A stretch of DNA of 64,000 bases from Hymenobacter sediminicola (GTDB lineage: Bacteria; Bacteroidota; Bacteroidia; Cytophagales; Hymenobacteraceae). How positions within the stretch are numbered: the first letter of the stretch is position 1; the number at the start of each line of letters is the position of its first letter. The DNA lies in contig NZ_CP060202.1 of assembly GCF_014250515.1 (NCBI RefSeq), positions 2,911,001 to 2,975,000 on the forward strand, written 5' to 3'. The notes under the pieces were generated by a model, which worked only from the letters and a program-made list of their open reading frames with translations, did no database searches and was not told the DNA's origin. Positions 8,845 to 15,782 of this stretch are shown in pieces. The translations under genes and the position numbers were made by a program.

Positions 8845-11268
8845 ATGCATAAGGCAACAACTGCTATTTTACTTTCTATTTTAATTTCTGCTTGCTGCGC
8901 AACATCACTTAGTGCACAAGGAAATAAAGAATCAATCAGAATAAACCAGCTTTTTAATTTTGGCTGGAAATTTAAAGCGGGTGATGTTTCGAATGCGCAA
9001 CTACTGACATTTGATGATAAAGACTGGCGCAAGCTGGATTTACCGCACGATTTTCAGTTTGAGCAGCCCTGGGATAAAGCGGCCAGCCGCGGGCGTGGGT
9101 TCAAGACGATGGGCGTCGGGTGGTACCGCAAAACGTTCAAAGCGGATGCCCGCTGGAAAGGCAAGCGCATCCTGCTCGATTTCGAAGGCATCATGCTCAA
9201 CGGGGAGGTCTGGCTGAACGGCAAAAAAATCGGCGGGACAGACTACGGCTATCTGGGCTTTGAAGCCGACATAGCCGACGTGCTCAGCTACGACACCGAC
9301 AATGTGGTGGCCGTCCGGGCTTCGACGGGTGAAAACGGGGACTCCCGCTGGTACACGGGGGGCGGCCTGTTTCGGGATGTGCATTTGGTGGTAAAAGACA
9401 GCGTTTCAATTGCCCGGCACGGCATTTTCATAACCACGCCCCGCATTTCGGCGCAGGCGGCCGAAGTCAGAGTGCAGGTGGAAGTGGCAGGAATCAGAAA
9501 CAAGCAGTACCCGCTGGAAATAACTACCCGCATATTCTCGCCTGATGGAAAGCAGGTAGCGGAAACCAAAACCTTGGCGCCCCAGAAATCGAAACTGGCT
9601 ACCGTTGAAGTTTCGTTGCCAACGGCCACTATTGCTACTCCGAAGCTGTGGTCCTGCGAAACGCCCGCTCTCTACACGGCCGAAGTTTCCCTATTGCTAA
9701 ACGGCAAGGTGGTAGATAAGCTCACCAAGCGGTTTGGCATCCGCACCGTGGAGTTTTCCAAGGAGTTCGGGCTACGGCTGAACGGCAAAAAGGTATTTCT
9801 GAAAGGCGTGGCCAATCATGATGACCTGGGTGCGGTCGGCGTGGCGGCGTATTCCACGTCAATTGCCCGCATGATGGACCGGCTCAAAGCCTTTGGCTTC
9901 AACCACATCCGCACCTCACATAACCCCTATTCCGAGTCGTTTTTCGATCTGGCCGACGAGAAAGGTATTCTGGTCGTGGACGAGCTATATGACAAATGGG
10001 GAAGCACCGTGGCCTGGTCCGGCAGTGCCCCCTGGACGGAGCTATGGTTCGACAGCATGAAGGAATGGATAAAACGTGACCGGAACCACCCGTCGGTTAT
10101 CCTGTGGAGCTTCGGCAATGAGCTACAGTTTCAGGAGGAGCGCTGGGGATTTGCCACCGGAGATTGGGGCAAAACCACCTACCGGATAATGGACGTGGTA
10201 GCCAAACGCTACGACCCAACCCGCAAAACGACCGTGGCCATGTACCCAGCCCGGGCGGGCGGCATCATCAAAAGAGACCCGGATTTCAAGATTGAAAGCA
10301 ACATAGTTCCCCCTGAACTCGCTACCATAACCGATGTAGCCAGTTTCAACTACGTCTGGGACGACTATCAGCGGTATTTGAAGCATGCACCCGACATGAT
10401 TATCTACCAGAGCGAGGCGGTAACTAATGAGCTGGCTGCCCCTTTCTTCGGCATGGACCGGGACAAGATGGTTGGCCTAGCGTATTGGGGTGCCATTGAG
10501 TACTGGGGCGAATCTGACGGCTGGCCCAAGAAAGGCTGGAACTACTCCTTTTTCAACCATGCCCTGGAGCCTTTCCCCCAGGCGTGGCTAACCAAAAGCA
10601 TTTTCCAGGACGAACCGGTGGTGCATATCGGGGTGGTCGACAACGAAGGCGAATCGAAGCTGTGGAACGATGTGGTGGTGGGCCAGAAGGTTATTTCGGA
10701 CCACTGGAATCGGGAAGCCGGGAAAACGTACAACCTCTACACCTACACCAATGCCGAGGAGGTAGAGCTAGTGGTGAATGGCAAATCGGTCGGGGTGCAG
10801 CAAAACTCGGCCGACGTAAAAAAACGCAATACCATCTTTTGGAAAGACGTTCCCTTCACGCCCGGCAAGATTACGGCCATTGCCCGTACGGGCGGCAAGG
10901 TGGTAGCTCAGCATGAACTGGAAACCACCGGCAAAGCTGTTGGCTTGCAGCTTGAAACCGAAAACCCCACCTGGAAAGCCGACGGAATGGACCTTCAATA
11001 TGTGCGAGTGTACGCCGTTGACAGCAAGGGCCGCAAAGTAATGACGACGCCCGGAGAGGTTACCTTTGAGGTGCAAGGAGCCGCCCGCTTACTGGCAGCA
11101 GACAACGGCAATCATGTCAGCGACGAGCTATTTGCCGGCCCCAAGAAAGTGCTGCACAACGGCTTCGCAATGGCTATTCTACGCGCGGAGCAAACGCCCG
11201 GAACCGTGAAATTGAAGGTTTCCGCCACAGGCTTGAAACCGGCACAGAAAACGTTGCAGGTCAAGTAA
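8845..11268 (+). CDS. Glycoside hydrolase family 2 beta-galactosidase
   Basis: An exported GH2 enzyme that likely removes beta-galactosyl (possibly other) units from plant or host glycans. The ATG at 8845 gives a good signal peptide (MHKATTAILLSILISACCA, cut after LSAQ), so the upstream in-frame ATGs at 8791 and 8803 are unlikely. Domains: GH2 sugar-binding (about 30-190, LPHDFQFEQPWD), immunoglobulin-like (200-300), a TIM barrel from LNGKKVFLKGVANHDD with FNHIRTSHNPYS, and C-terminal beta domains with a DUF4982-like segment (YTNAEEVELVVNGKSVG). The acid/base Glu lies in ILWSFGNELQ (about 426), and the nucleophile candidate in IIYQSEAV (about 522). About 807 residues is normal. It sits just outside the integrated element. 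Confidence 0.92.
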   Translation: MHKATTAILLSILISACCATSLSAQGNKESIRINQLFNFGWKFKAGDVSNAQLLTFDDKDWRKLDLPHDFQFEQPWDKAASRGRGFKTMGVGWYRKTFKADARWKGKRILLDFEGIMLNGEVWLNGKKIGGTDYGYLGFEADIADVLSYDTDNVVAVRASTGENGDSRWYTGGGLFRDVHLVVKDSVSIARHGIFITTPRISAQAAEVRVQVEVAGIRNKQYPLEITTRIFSPDGKQVAETKTLAPQKSKLATVEVSLPTATIATPKLWSCETPALYTAEVSLLLNGKVVDKLTKRFGIRTVEFSKEFGLRLNGKKVFLKGVANHDDLGAVGVAAYSTSIARMMDRLKAFGFNHIRTSHNPYSESFFDLADEKGILVVDELYDKWGSTVAWSGSAPWTELWFDSMKEWIKRDRNHPSVILWSFGNELQFQEERWGFATGDWGKTTYRIMDVVAKRYDPTRKTTVAMYPARAGGIIKRDPDFKIESNIVPPELATITDVASFNYVWDDYQRYLKHAPDMIIYQSEAVTNELAAPFFGMDRDKMVGLAYWGAIEYWGESDGWPKKGWNYSFFNHALEPFPQAWLTKSIFQDEPVVHIGVVDNEGESKLWNDVVVGQKVISDHWNREAGKTYNLYTYTNAEEVELVVNGKSVGVQQNSADVKKRNTIFWKDVPFTPGKITAIARTGGKVVAQHELETTGKAVGLQLETENPTWKADGMDLQYVRVYAVDSKGRKVMTTPGEVTFEVQGAARLLAADNGNHVSDELFAGPKKVLHNGFAMAILRAEQTPGTVKLKVSATGLKPAQKTLQVK

Positions 11269-11303
11269 AGAACATCACTTACATATAGCACCTCCGAAAA
11301 ACA

Positions 11304-11336
11304 AAAACCCCACCTGCAGCTTGCAGGCGGGGTTTT
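11304..11336. terminator. Hairpin terminator at the left end of the element
   Basis: AAAACCCC (304-311) and CCTGCA pair with TGCAGG and GGGGTTTT (329-336), leaving a three-base loop and one mismatch. The flanking A and T runs make it usable on both strands. It would end the beta-galactosidase transcript. It is probably also the original terminator of the tRNA-Ser gene, displaced by the insertion. Confidence 0.75.
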
Positions 11337-11351
11337 ATGCAGAGAGGATGG
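11328..11351. repeat. Left attachment site (att direct repeat, tRNA-Ser 3' end)
   Basis: A 24-bp sequence starting CGGGGTTTTATGC and ending GAGAGGATGG is identical to 24463-24486. The right copy is the 3' end of the tRNA-Ser gene plus the start of its terminator; this left copy is an orphan tRNA 3' fragment. It marks the left border of a tRNA-targeted integrative element. Confidence 0.88.
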
Positions 11352-11429
11352 AACTTACACCCCACATTCAGCACCGACAGCATACCACTAAAAAAAGGGC
11401 CTATTGCAGCGCATATGGGCATTTTATGT

Positions 11430-11499
11430 GTGTACCCCGAAAGCATTAGTCGGGATTAATCGGGTTAAAACGGCAGGTGTGTACCCCTGCGTGTACCCC
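11430..11499 (+). repeat. Left integrase arm-type sites (three GTGTACCCC repeats)
   Basis: GTGTACCCC occurs at 11430-11438, 11479-11487 and 11491-11499, all in the same direction; the last two start 12 bases apart. Three close relatives lie just inside the right end (24389-24429), also ending in a pair 12 bases apart. Their placement at both ends fits tyrosine-integrase arm-type binding sites. The cluster reaches to within 18 bases of the integrase -7 box. Confidence 0.6.
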
Positions 11500-11516
11500 G
11501 AGAATCATTTTTTTGG

Positions 11517-11524
11517 TAGCTTTG
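11517..11524 (+). promoter_or_regulatory. Bacteroidota -7 box of the integrase promoter
   Basis: TAGCTTTG is a perfect match to the Bacteroidota TAnnTTTG -7 element, 24 bases before the integrase ATG at 11549. No convincing TTG -33 element was found; that position overlaps the GTGTACCCC repeats, suggesting repression or autoregulation by integrase. Confidence 0.5.
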
Positions 11525-11548
11525 GAATGGCAACTATTTACCCTCACC

Positions 11549-12799
11549 ATGGCAACCGTATCCTTCCATTTGAAGGAGCCGAAGGCGGAACGTCCTACGG
11601 CTATCTTCGCGCTACTCACTATTGACCGGCGCACCCGAATAAAAGTATACACCGGGCGTTCCATTCACCCCCGGCAATGGCTGGCAGGTGAGCAGAAGGC
11701 TCAGGAAAGAGGCTACCCCGATAACCCGTCTCTTAACACTGCTTTATCTACCCAAGGAAAGCAGATAGAAGAATGCTACGCGGCATACCTGGCCCAAGGA
11801 CTGGTGCCAACTGCTGCACAGCTCAAAGAAGCCGCCGCGCCTAAGCTGCAGCCCGAAGCAGCGGCCCCGCCGGCGGCTGGCCTGCAGTTCTGGGATTACT
11901 TTGCCGAATGGGTAGAATTGGCGCGCCTACGTGGCAAAGCCAGAAGTGCCAGTGTGTACGATACTACCGGCCGGCACCTACGAGGCTTTGAGAAGAAGGC
12001 GAAGTATGCCGTAGGATTCGACACTATTACCCCTGCATTCAACGACCGTTTTACGGCCTACCTGCTTACTACGGCCGGCCTTACGGATAATACTGTAGCC
12101 AAGCAGGTAATGACGCTCAAACGCTTTATGAAGTGGGCCGCCGAACGGGGCTACCACAGCAGCATTGGGTACGAACGGCTCACCTGGAAGCGACAGGAAC
12201 CGGATATTATTACCCTCACCGCCGAAGAAGTAGAGGCACTGGAAAACCTCGACTTACCCGAAGCCGGCTACCTCGACAATGCCCGCGGCCTATTTCTGCT
12301 GAGCTGCTACACTGGCCTCCGCTACTCCGATCTGGTGAGTATCCGGCCGGAGCATCTTCGCGGCCAGACGCTACGCCTTACCACGCAAAAGACCCGCGAA
12401 ACAGTAACGATTCCGCTGCAGGCCCGCGCCCTCCCGATAGTGGGCCGGATGATTGCAGGCGAGATACGGGCGGTATCCAATCAGAAGCTGAACGACTACC
12501 TGAAAGAGCTGGGAGAGCGGGCGGGTATAACCGATCCGGTAGAGGTTATTCGCTACCGGGGCGGCAACCGTGAAAGCACTACCCTCCCGAAGTGGCAGAA
12601 GCTAGGATGCCACACCGGCCGCCGCACCTTTGTAACGCTAAGCTTGGAAAGGGGGCTTCGGCCGGAACTGGTAATGAAGATTACCGGGCACCGTGATTGG
12701 AAGTCATTTAAACGATACGTGAATATTACTGAGCAAACAGTAGAAAGGGAGTTTGCCCGCGTGTATGAAATGCCAACCAATTTGAAGTTAGCAGTATAA
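11549..12799 (+). CDS. Tyrosine recombinase (element integrase)
   Basis: Catalyses integration and excision of the element at the tRNA-Ser 3' end. The start at 11549 (MATVSFHLKEPKAERPTAIF) is preferred over 11477, whose leader lies in the arm-site repeats. Order: Arm DNA-binding/DUF-like N-terminus (1-90), SAM-like core-binding domain (about 110-215), catalytic domain. Active-site residues seen: Arg in TGLRYSDLVS (about 257), HTGRRTF box (about 354), His in TGHRDWKSF, and nucleophile Tyr in KRYVNI (about 389). 416 residues is usual for Bacteroidota element integrases. It sits immediately inside the left attachment site. Confidence 0.95.
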   Translation: MATVSFHLKEPKAERPTAIFALLTIDRRTRIKVYTGRSIHPRQWLAGEQKAQERGYPDNPSLNTALSTQGKQIEECYAAYLAQGLVPTAAQLKEAAAPKLQPEAAAPPAAGLQFWDYFAEWVELARLRGKARSASVYDTTGRHLRGFEKKAKYAVGFDTITPAFNDRFTAYLLTTAGLTDNTVAKQVMTLKRFMKWAAERGYHSSIGYERLTWKRQEPDIITLTAEEVEALENLDLPEAGYLDNARGLFLLSCYTGLRYSDLVSIRPEHLRGQTLRLTTQKTRETVTIPLQARALPIVGRMIAGEIRAVSNQKLNDYLKELGERAGITDPVEVIRYRGGNRESTTLPKWQKLGCHTGRRTFVTLSLERGLRPELVMKITGHRDWKSFKRYVNITEQTVEREFARVYEMPTNLKLAV

Positions 12800-12816
12800 A
12801 TTAATTCGATTTCGTC

Positions 12817-13776
12817 ATGTCAAAGCAATTTGAAGCAATTCCTAAAAACAATCCTTGCTCTACTAGTATTAGACAAATAGCGCCTGTAAAAAAGGCGTGC
12901 ATAGTAGACACCTATTCCCCTATTCCCCCTCACTCCTCTATTTTAAGCAAAGACCCTGTACAAGAAATAGAGCGTTGCTTAACAAATTTCAAAGGCTTCG
13001 ACTTTAACCAAGTAGCTAGTATACTCGGCACTTATGTTTACAACCATATTCAACAGAGGCCGGGCAAAAGCTTTATAGATGAATTTCAGTACAATTCATT
13101 CGTTGAGCTGTCTAGAAGCAACATTAAAAAGTCAGATAGCATAGTTTCACCTGCTGTTAATGCTATGCTTCTAACAATAGGGGTAAAGGCCCTTAGAGGA
13201 ATTCGCTTAACGCAACTGATTGGTATAGCATTTTTCTCGGCATACGAAAATTCAAAAAGTTATGGAGAAATGTTTCTAAATGAAACACTTAATAATGTAA
13301 AATCTTATAGACTCGAAAAAAGCTTAACTGATCATGTGATCAATATTTGCAAAGCTTATAGAGATAAATATATATTGTCTATTGCCGATGAAACATATGA
13401 TATAATTGAAATAGACAAACTTTTAATAGGCGTATTTAAAAAGTCAGATCTGGATAGCTTACTGATACATCTCGAAGTAATTGACAGTGTAAATAAGACA
13501 GCCATTAGGTATGCAGGAAAAGCTAGAGGAAAAGTGAGTGGATTCACAGCAGCATATAGAGTATTAGAAGATTTTGGTTTTGCGGAAAGAACTCTGTATC
13601 CTGACAAATGGGCAAGTGTATTTAGGGAGTGCTATCAAACCACACTTGTTGCCAAGACTGCCAGATATACAATGAAAGGGCATCACACCCAACGTAGTAA
13701 AGCCTTTGAAAAGCAGTTTACCAAGGCTTACGATTGGGTTATTGCATGGAAGGCGAAACAGGCCGGTTTACTGTAG
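12817..13776 (+). CDS. Orphan AT-rich hypothetical protein next to the integrase
   Basis: A 319-residue protein that I do not recognise. It starts 17 bases after the integrase stop and is probably cotranscribed with it. It has no signal peptide. A moderately hydrophobic stretch around 123-150 (NAMLLTIGVKALRGIRL, IGIAFFSAYENS) may be a buried helix rather than a membrane span. The C-terminus is rich in Lys and aromatics (KHAQ-poor, EKQFTKAYDWVIAWKAKQAG). Codon use is much more AT-rich than in the chromosome and in most of the element, indicating separate acquisition. Its position suggests a recombination accessory or cargo role; no function is supported. Confidence 0.75.
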   Translation: MSKQFEAIPKNNPCSTSIRQIAPVKKACIVDTYSPIPPHSSILSKDPVQEIERCLTNFKGFDFNQVASILGTYVYNHIQQRPGKSFIDEFQYNSFVELSRSNIKKSDSIVSPAVNAMLLTIGVKALRGIRLTQLIGIAFFSAYENSKSYGEMFLNETLNNVKSYRLEKSLTDHVINICKAYRDKYILSIADETYDIIEIDKLLIGVFKKSDLDSLLIHLEVIDSVNKTAIRYAGKARGKVSGFTAAYRVLEDFGFAERTLYPDKWASVFRECYQTTLVAKTARYTMKGHHTQRSKAFEKQFTKAYDWVIAWKAKQAGLL

Positions 13777-13847
13777 TCTATTGGCACTTATAGTTCTTTG
13801 TTTTGAGTGCCCTATAAGGTACCGTTAGGTGGCGTCCCTTTGCATCG

Positions 13848-13883
13848 ATCATCCCAGCCGGATAACACCCCGGCGGGCATGAT
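13848..13883 (+). promoter_or_regulatory. Long hairpin just before the HTH gene
   Basis: ATCAT-CCC-a-GCCGG (13848-13861) pairs with CCGGC-GGG-c-ATGAT (13870-13883) around an 8-base loop: 13 base pairs with one unpaired base on each side. It ends six bases before the ATG at 13889 and has no T run, so an operator or a translation-control hairpin is more likely than a terminator. Confidence 0.5.
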
Positions 13884-13888
13884 GTACC

Positions 13889-14212
13889 ATGCAAACCATC
13901 CTAACCACTGGAGTATCTTACTCCCAGCTCTTAGATGACCTGAGAGCAATTATCAGACATGAGGTAAGTGCCCACGGGCCGGCCCCAGCGGAAACGTCAG
14001 AGGCTGCAGGCCCGGAGCTGCTGACCGTGCGGGACGCGGCTACATTACTCGATGTGTGCCCGGCCACCATTCATGACTGGAAGCGGCGCGGAATGCTCCC
14101 GTATCACAAAATCGGTGGCCGCTCTTACCTAAAACGCGCCGACGTGCTGAACGCGCTGCAGGCGCACCAGCGCACTGCCAAGCCAGCCAAGAAAGGGGGG
14201 CACCGTGAATAA
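13889..14212 (+). CDS. Helix-turn-helix (excisionase/AlpA-like) protein
   Basis: A 107-residue DNA-binding protein. Residues about 48-95 carry a MerR/excisionase-type winged HTH: LLTVRDAATLLDVCPATIHDW, KRRGMLPYHKIGGRSYLKRADV. The N-terminal 45 residues are helical and acidic. In Bacteroidota elements such proteins sit before replication genes and act as excisionase or as transcription switch. Its start is coupled to a strong hairpin (13848-13883), and its 3' end overlaps the next gene by 8 bases, so the two are translationally coupled. Confidence 0.88.
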   Translation: MQTILTTGVSYSQLLDDLRAIIRHEVSAHGPAPAETSEAAGPELLTVRDAATLLDVCPATIHDWKRRGMLPYHKIGGRSYLKRADVLNALQAHQRTAKPAKKGGHRE

Positions 14213-14573
14213 CGTGCTGCTACTTGATGCCCCGCCGGTCCTGCTGCTGGCCGGCGGGCTCCCGTGCCTGGCTTACCCCGTGCGCCGCCGGGATTGGCCC
14301 GCCTTACCAGCCGGGGCTGCCGTGGCCCTGCTCACCACTGGGGAGGGGCTGGACTACGGCCCGCGTATTCTGTGGGTAGGTCGGGCCGTAACCAACCTGC
14401 TTACCTCCTATCGGGGCGGCGCGCTTGCCTTCGTACCCGCAAACCCCAGTCCTGGCGACGACCCGGTATTTCGGTTTGAGGCAGACGAAATAAAGCGGCT
14501 CTATCTGCTGAACCCGGCCACCGATACATTGCCCACCACCGCAACGGGGCCGGCCCGCCGCCGCCGTGGCTAA
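14205..14573 (+). CDS. Small hypothetical protein of the replication operon
   Basis: A 122-residue protein starting with GTG inside the end of the HTH gene and overlapping the next gene by 8 bases. It has no recognised domain. It contains a hydrophobic but not membrane-like pattern (LLLDAPPVLLLAGGLPCLA), GAAVALLTTGEGLDYGPRILW and an arginine-rich tail (TGPARRRRG). The tight overlaps on both sides make a real gene likely. It may be an accessory of the replication proteins; this is inferred from position alone. Confidence 0.65.
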   Translation: MNNVLLLDAPPVLLLAGGLPCLAYPVRRRDWPALPAGAAVALLTTGEGLDYGPRILWVGRAVTNLLTSYRGGALAFVPANPSPGDDPVFRFEADEIKRLYLLNPATDTLPTTATGPARRRRG

Positions 14574-15576
14574 TGGCACCCCTCCGGTGGCCATGGATGC
14601 CGCCGCCGTGTGGGCTCTGTTCTCTGACTACTCCCCTACTCTCACGCGCACCGCCGCCGAACTGGAAGCCGCTTTGCACCGCCGCGGCTACGCTGGCCTG
14701 CTGGCTGATTGGTTGCCCACCCTCCGGGCCAGTGGCCTCCGGGAACCCCGCCGGGGGGTGTTCGGAGCCCCTGTAAGCATTGATAATAGCAGGGAAATAG
14801 CAGGCAATTTTTCCGAAGTATCGGACAATAGCAGGAACAAAGCAGGAACAGCGGCCAATGCTCCGGGGGAAGCTGGAAGCGACGTTGAATCTGCAACTAA
14901 CCAGCAGCCAGAGCAGCCACATAGCAGGCATGAAGCAGGCACGCTAGCCACACCGGCCATGGTGTCGATTCTGTCGGGCTTGACGGCGGATAACAGTAAC
15001 AAAGCAGTAATGACTGGCCCGCCGGAGCCGCCTCGATTCAGCTACTTCCGGGGCGGTATCCGCACGGCGGCCCCTTACACAACCATCACCCCGCACCAAC
15101 TGTGGGAAATGGTACACGGGCCTCAGTTTGCAACGGCTACGAACTGGCTACGAGAAGCCCCGGCCGGTAGTGAGCAGCGGGCCGAACGGAAAAGAGCCCT
15201 CGACTATGTGACGCCCGCAGGCACCTTCGCTCCCACCCGTGCCAACGGCAACCTGCAGACCCCTTCCGGCCTGCTGGTGCTGGACTTCGACCACTTGCCC
15301 GACGTGGCCGCCGCCCGCGCCGCCCTGTTGTCGGATGCGCTGCTGCAGCCGGGGCTGGTGCTACTGTTTACTAGTCCCGGCGGCGAAGGGCTAAAGGCAC
15401 TACTGGAAGCCGACCCCGCCGCTTCGCACCTCGACAACTTCCGGGCCCTATCGGGCTATTTGGCGGGATGCTACGGCCCGGAGCTGCAGCCCGACCCCAG
15501 CGGTAAAGACGTGGCCCGCGCCTGCTTTGTCTGCCATGATGCCGCTGCCTGGCTAAGCCCACGCTTTGGCGGGTAG
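14566..15576 (+). CDS. VirE_N (BT4734-like) primase-type protein
   Basis: A 336-residue protein with GTG start at 14566 (MANGTPPVAMDAAAVW). The N-terminal 70 residues are helical; residues about 75-130 are a low-complexity linker with three NSR/HSR...AG peptide repeats. From ~155 the BT4734/VirE N-terminal domain follows: FSYFRGGIRTAAPYTTITP, TPSGLLVLDFDHL, LLFTSPGGEGLKALL and GKDVARACFVCHD. This domain occurs in Bacteroidota mobile-element primases, usually fused to DUF3987; here the two are split into neighbouring genes. Its likely role is DNA replication of the excised element, with the DUF3987 protein downstream. Confidence 0.82.
   Translation: MANGTPPVAMDAAAVWALFSDYSPTLTRTAAELEAALHRRGYAGLLADWLPTLRASGLREPRRGVFGAPVSIDNSREIAGNFSEVSDNSRNKAGTAANAPGEAGSDVESATNQQPEQPHSRHEAGTLATPAMVSILSGLTADNSNKAVMTGPPEPPRFSYFRGGIRTAAPYTTITPHQLWEMVHGPQFATATNWLREAPAGSEQRAERKRALDYVTPAGTFAPTRANGNLQTPSGLLVLDFDHLPDVAAARAALLSDALLQPGLVLLFTSPGGEGLKALLEADPAASHLDNFRALSGYLAGCYGPELQPDPSGKDVARACFVCHDAAAWLSPRFGG
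14788..14939 (+). repeat. Three paired AGCAGG repeats with 11-base phasing
   Basis: AGCAGG occurs at 14788, 14799, 14830, 14841, 14923 and 14934: three pairs, each spaced exactly 11 bases, inside the VirE_N gene linker. Within a pair the two copies are in different reading frames, so peptide repetition alone does not fully explain the pattern. Iteron-like binding sites are possible. Confidence 0.45.
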
Positions 15577-15782
15577 GCCGCCGGGCCTTTTGCGCAAAAA
15601 TGAGCAGAAGTCCCGGCCGGCATTTTACCGATTTCTCGGCACAAATACCCCTAAAAAGGGAGGTTTGAAAACTGGTAGTGTACCGCTATACCAGTTGGCC
15701 GGAGGGGGTTTTCATCCAACCGGATAACAACCTCACAAAACCTCACAGAACTATACAAAACTTCACACTTAACGAGCTGGCA
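15577..15782 (+). other. Candidate replication origin: palindromes and four 10-bp tandem repeats
   Basis: The non-coding gap before the DUF3987 gene holds a perfect 12-bp palindrome TTTTGCGCAAAA (15588-15599) and an inverted repeat AACTGGTA...TACCAGTT (15670-15677, 15689-15696). It also has four imperfect 10-base tandem units (15731-15770: CCTCACAAAA, CCTCACAGAA, CTATACAAAA, CTTCACACTT). Repeats plus dyads between primase- and helicase-like genes are what an iteron origin looks like. No experimental support. Confidence 0.45.

Noticed and set aside
12817..13776. Toxin-antitoxin or restriction nuclease identity for the orphan gene
   Set aside because: Looked for PD-(D/E)XK, HEPN and GNAT-like motifs by eye and found none convincing.
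14788..14939. CRISPR array
   Set aside because: Repeat units are only six bases, irregularly spaced, inside a coding frame and without cas genes; no CRISPR array was seen anywhere.
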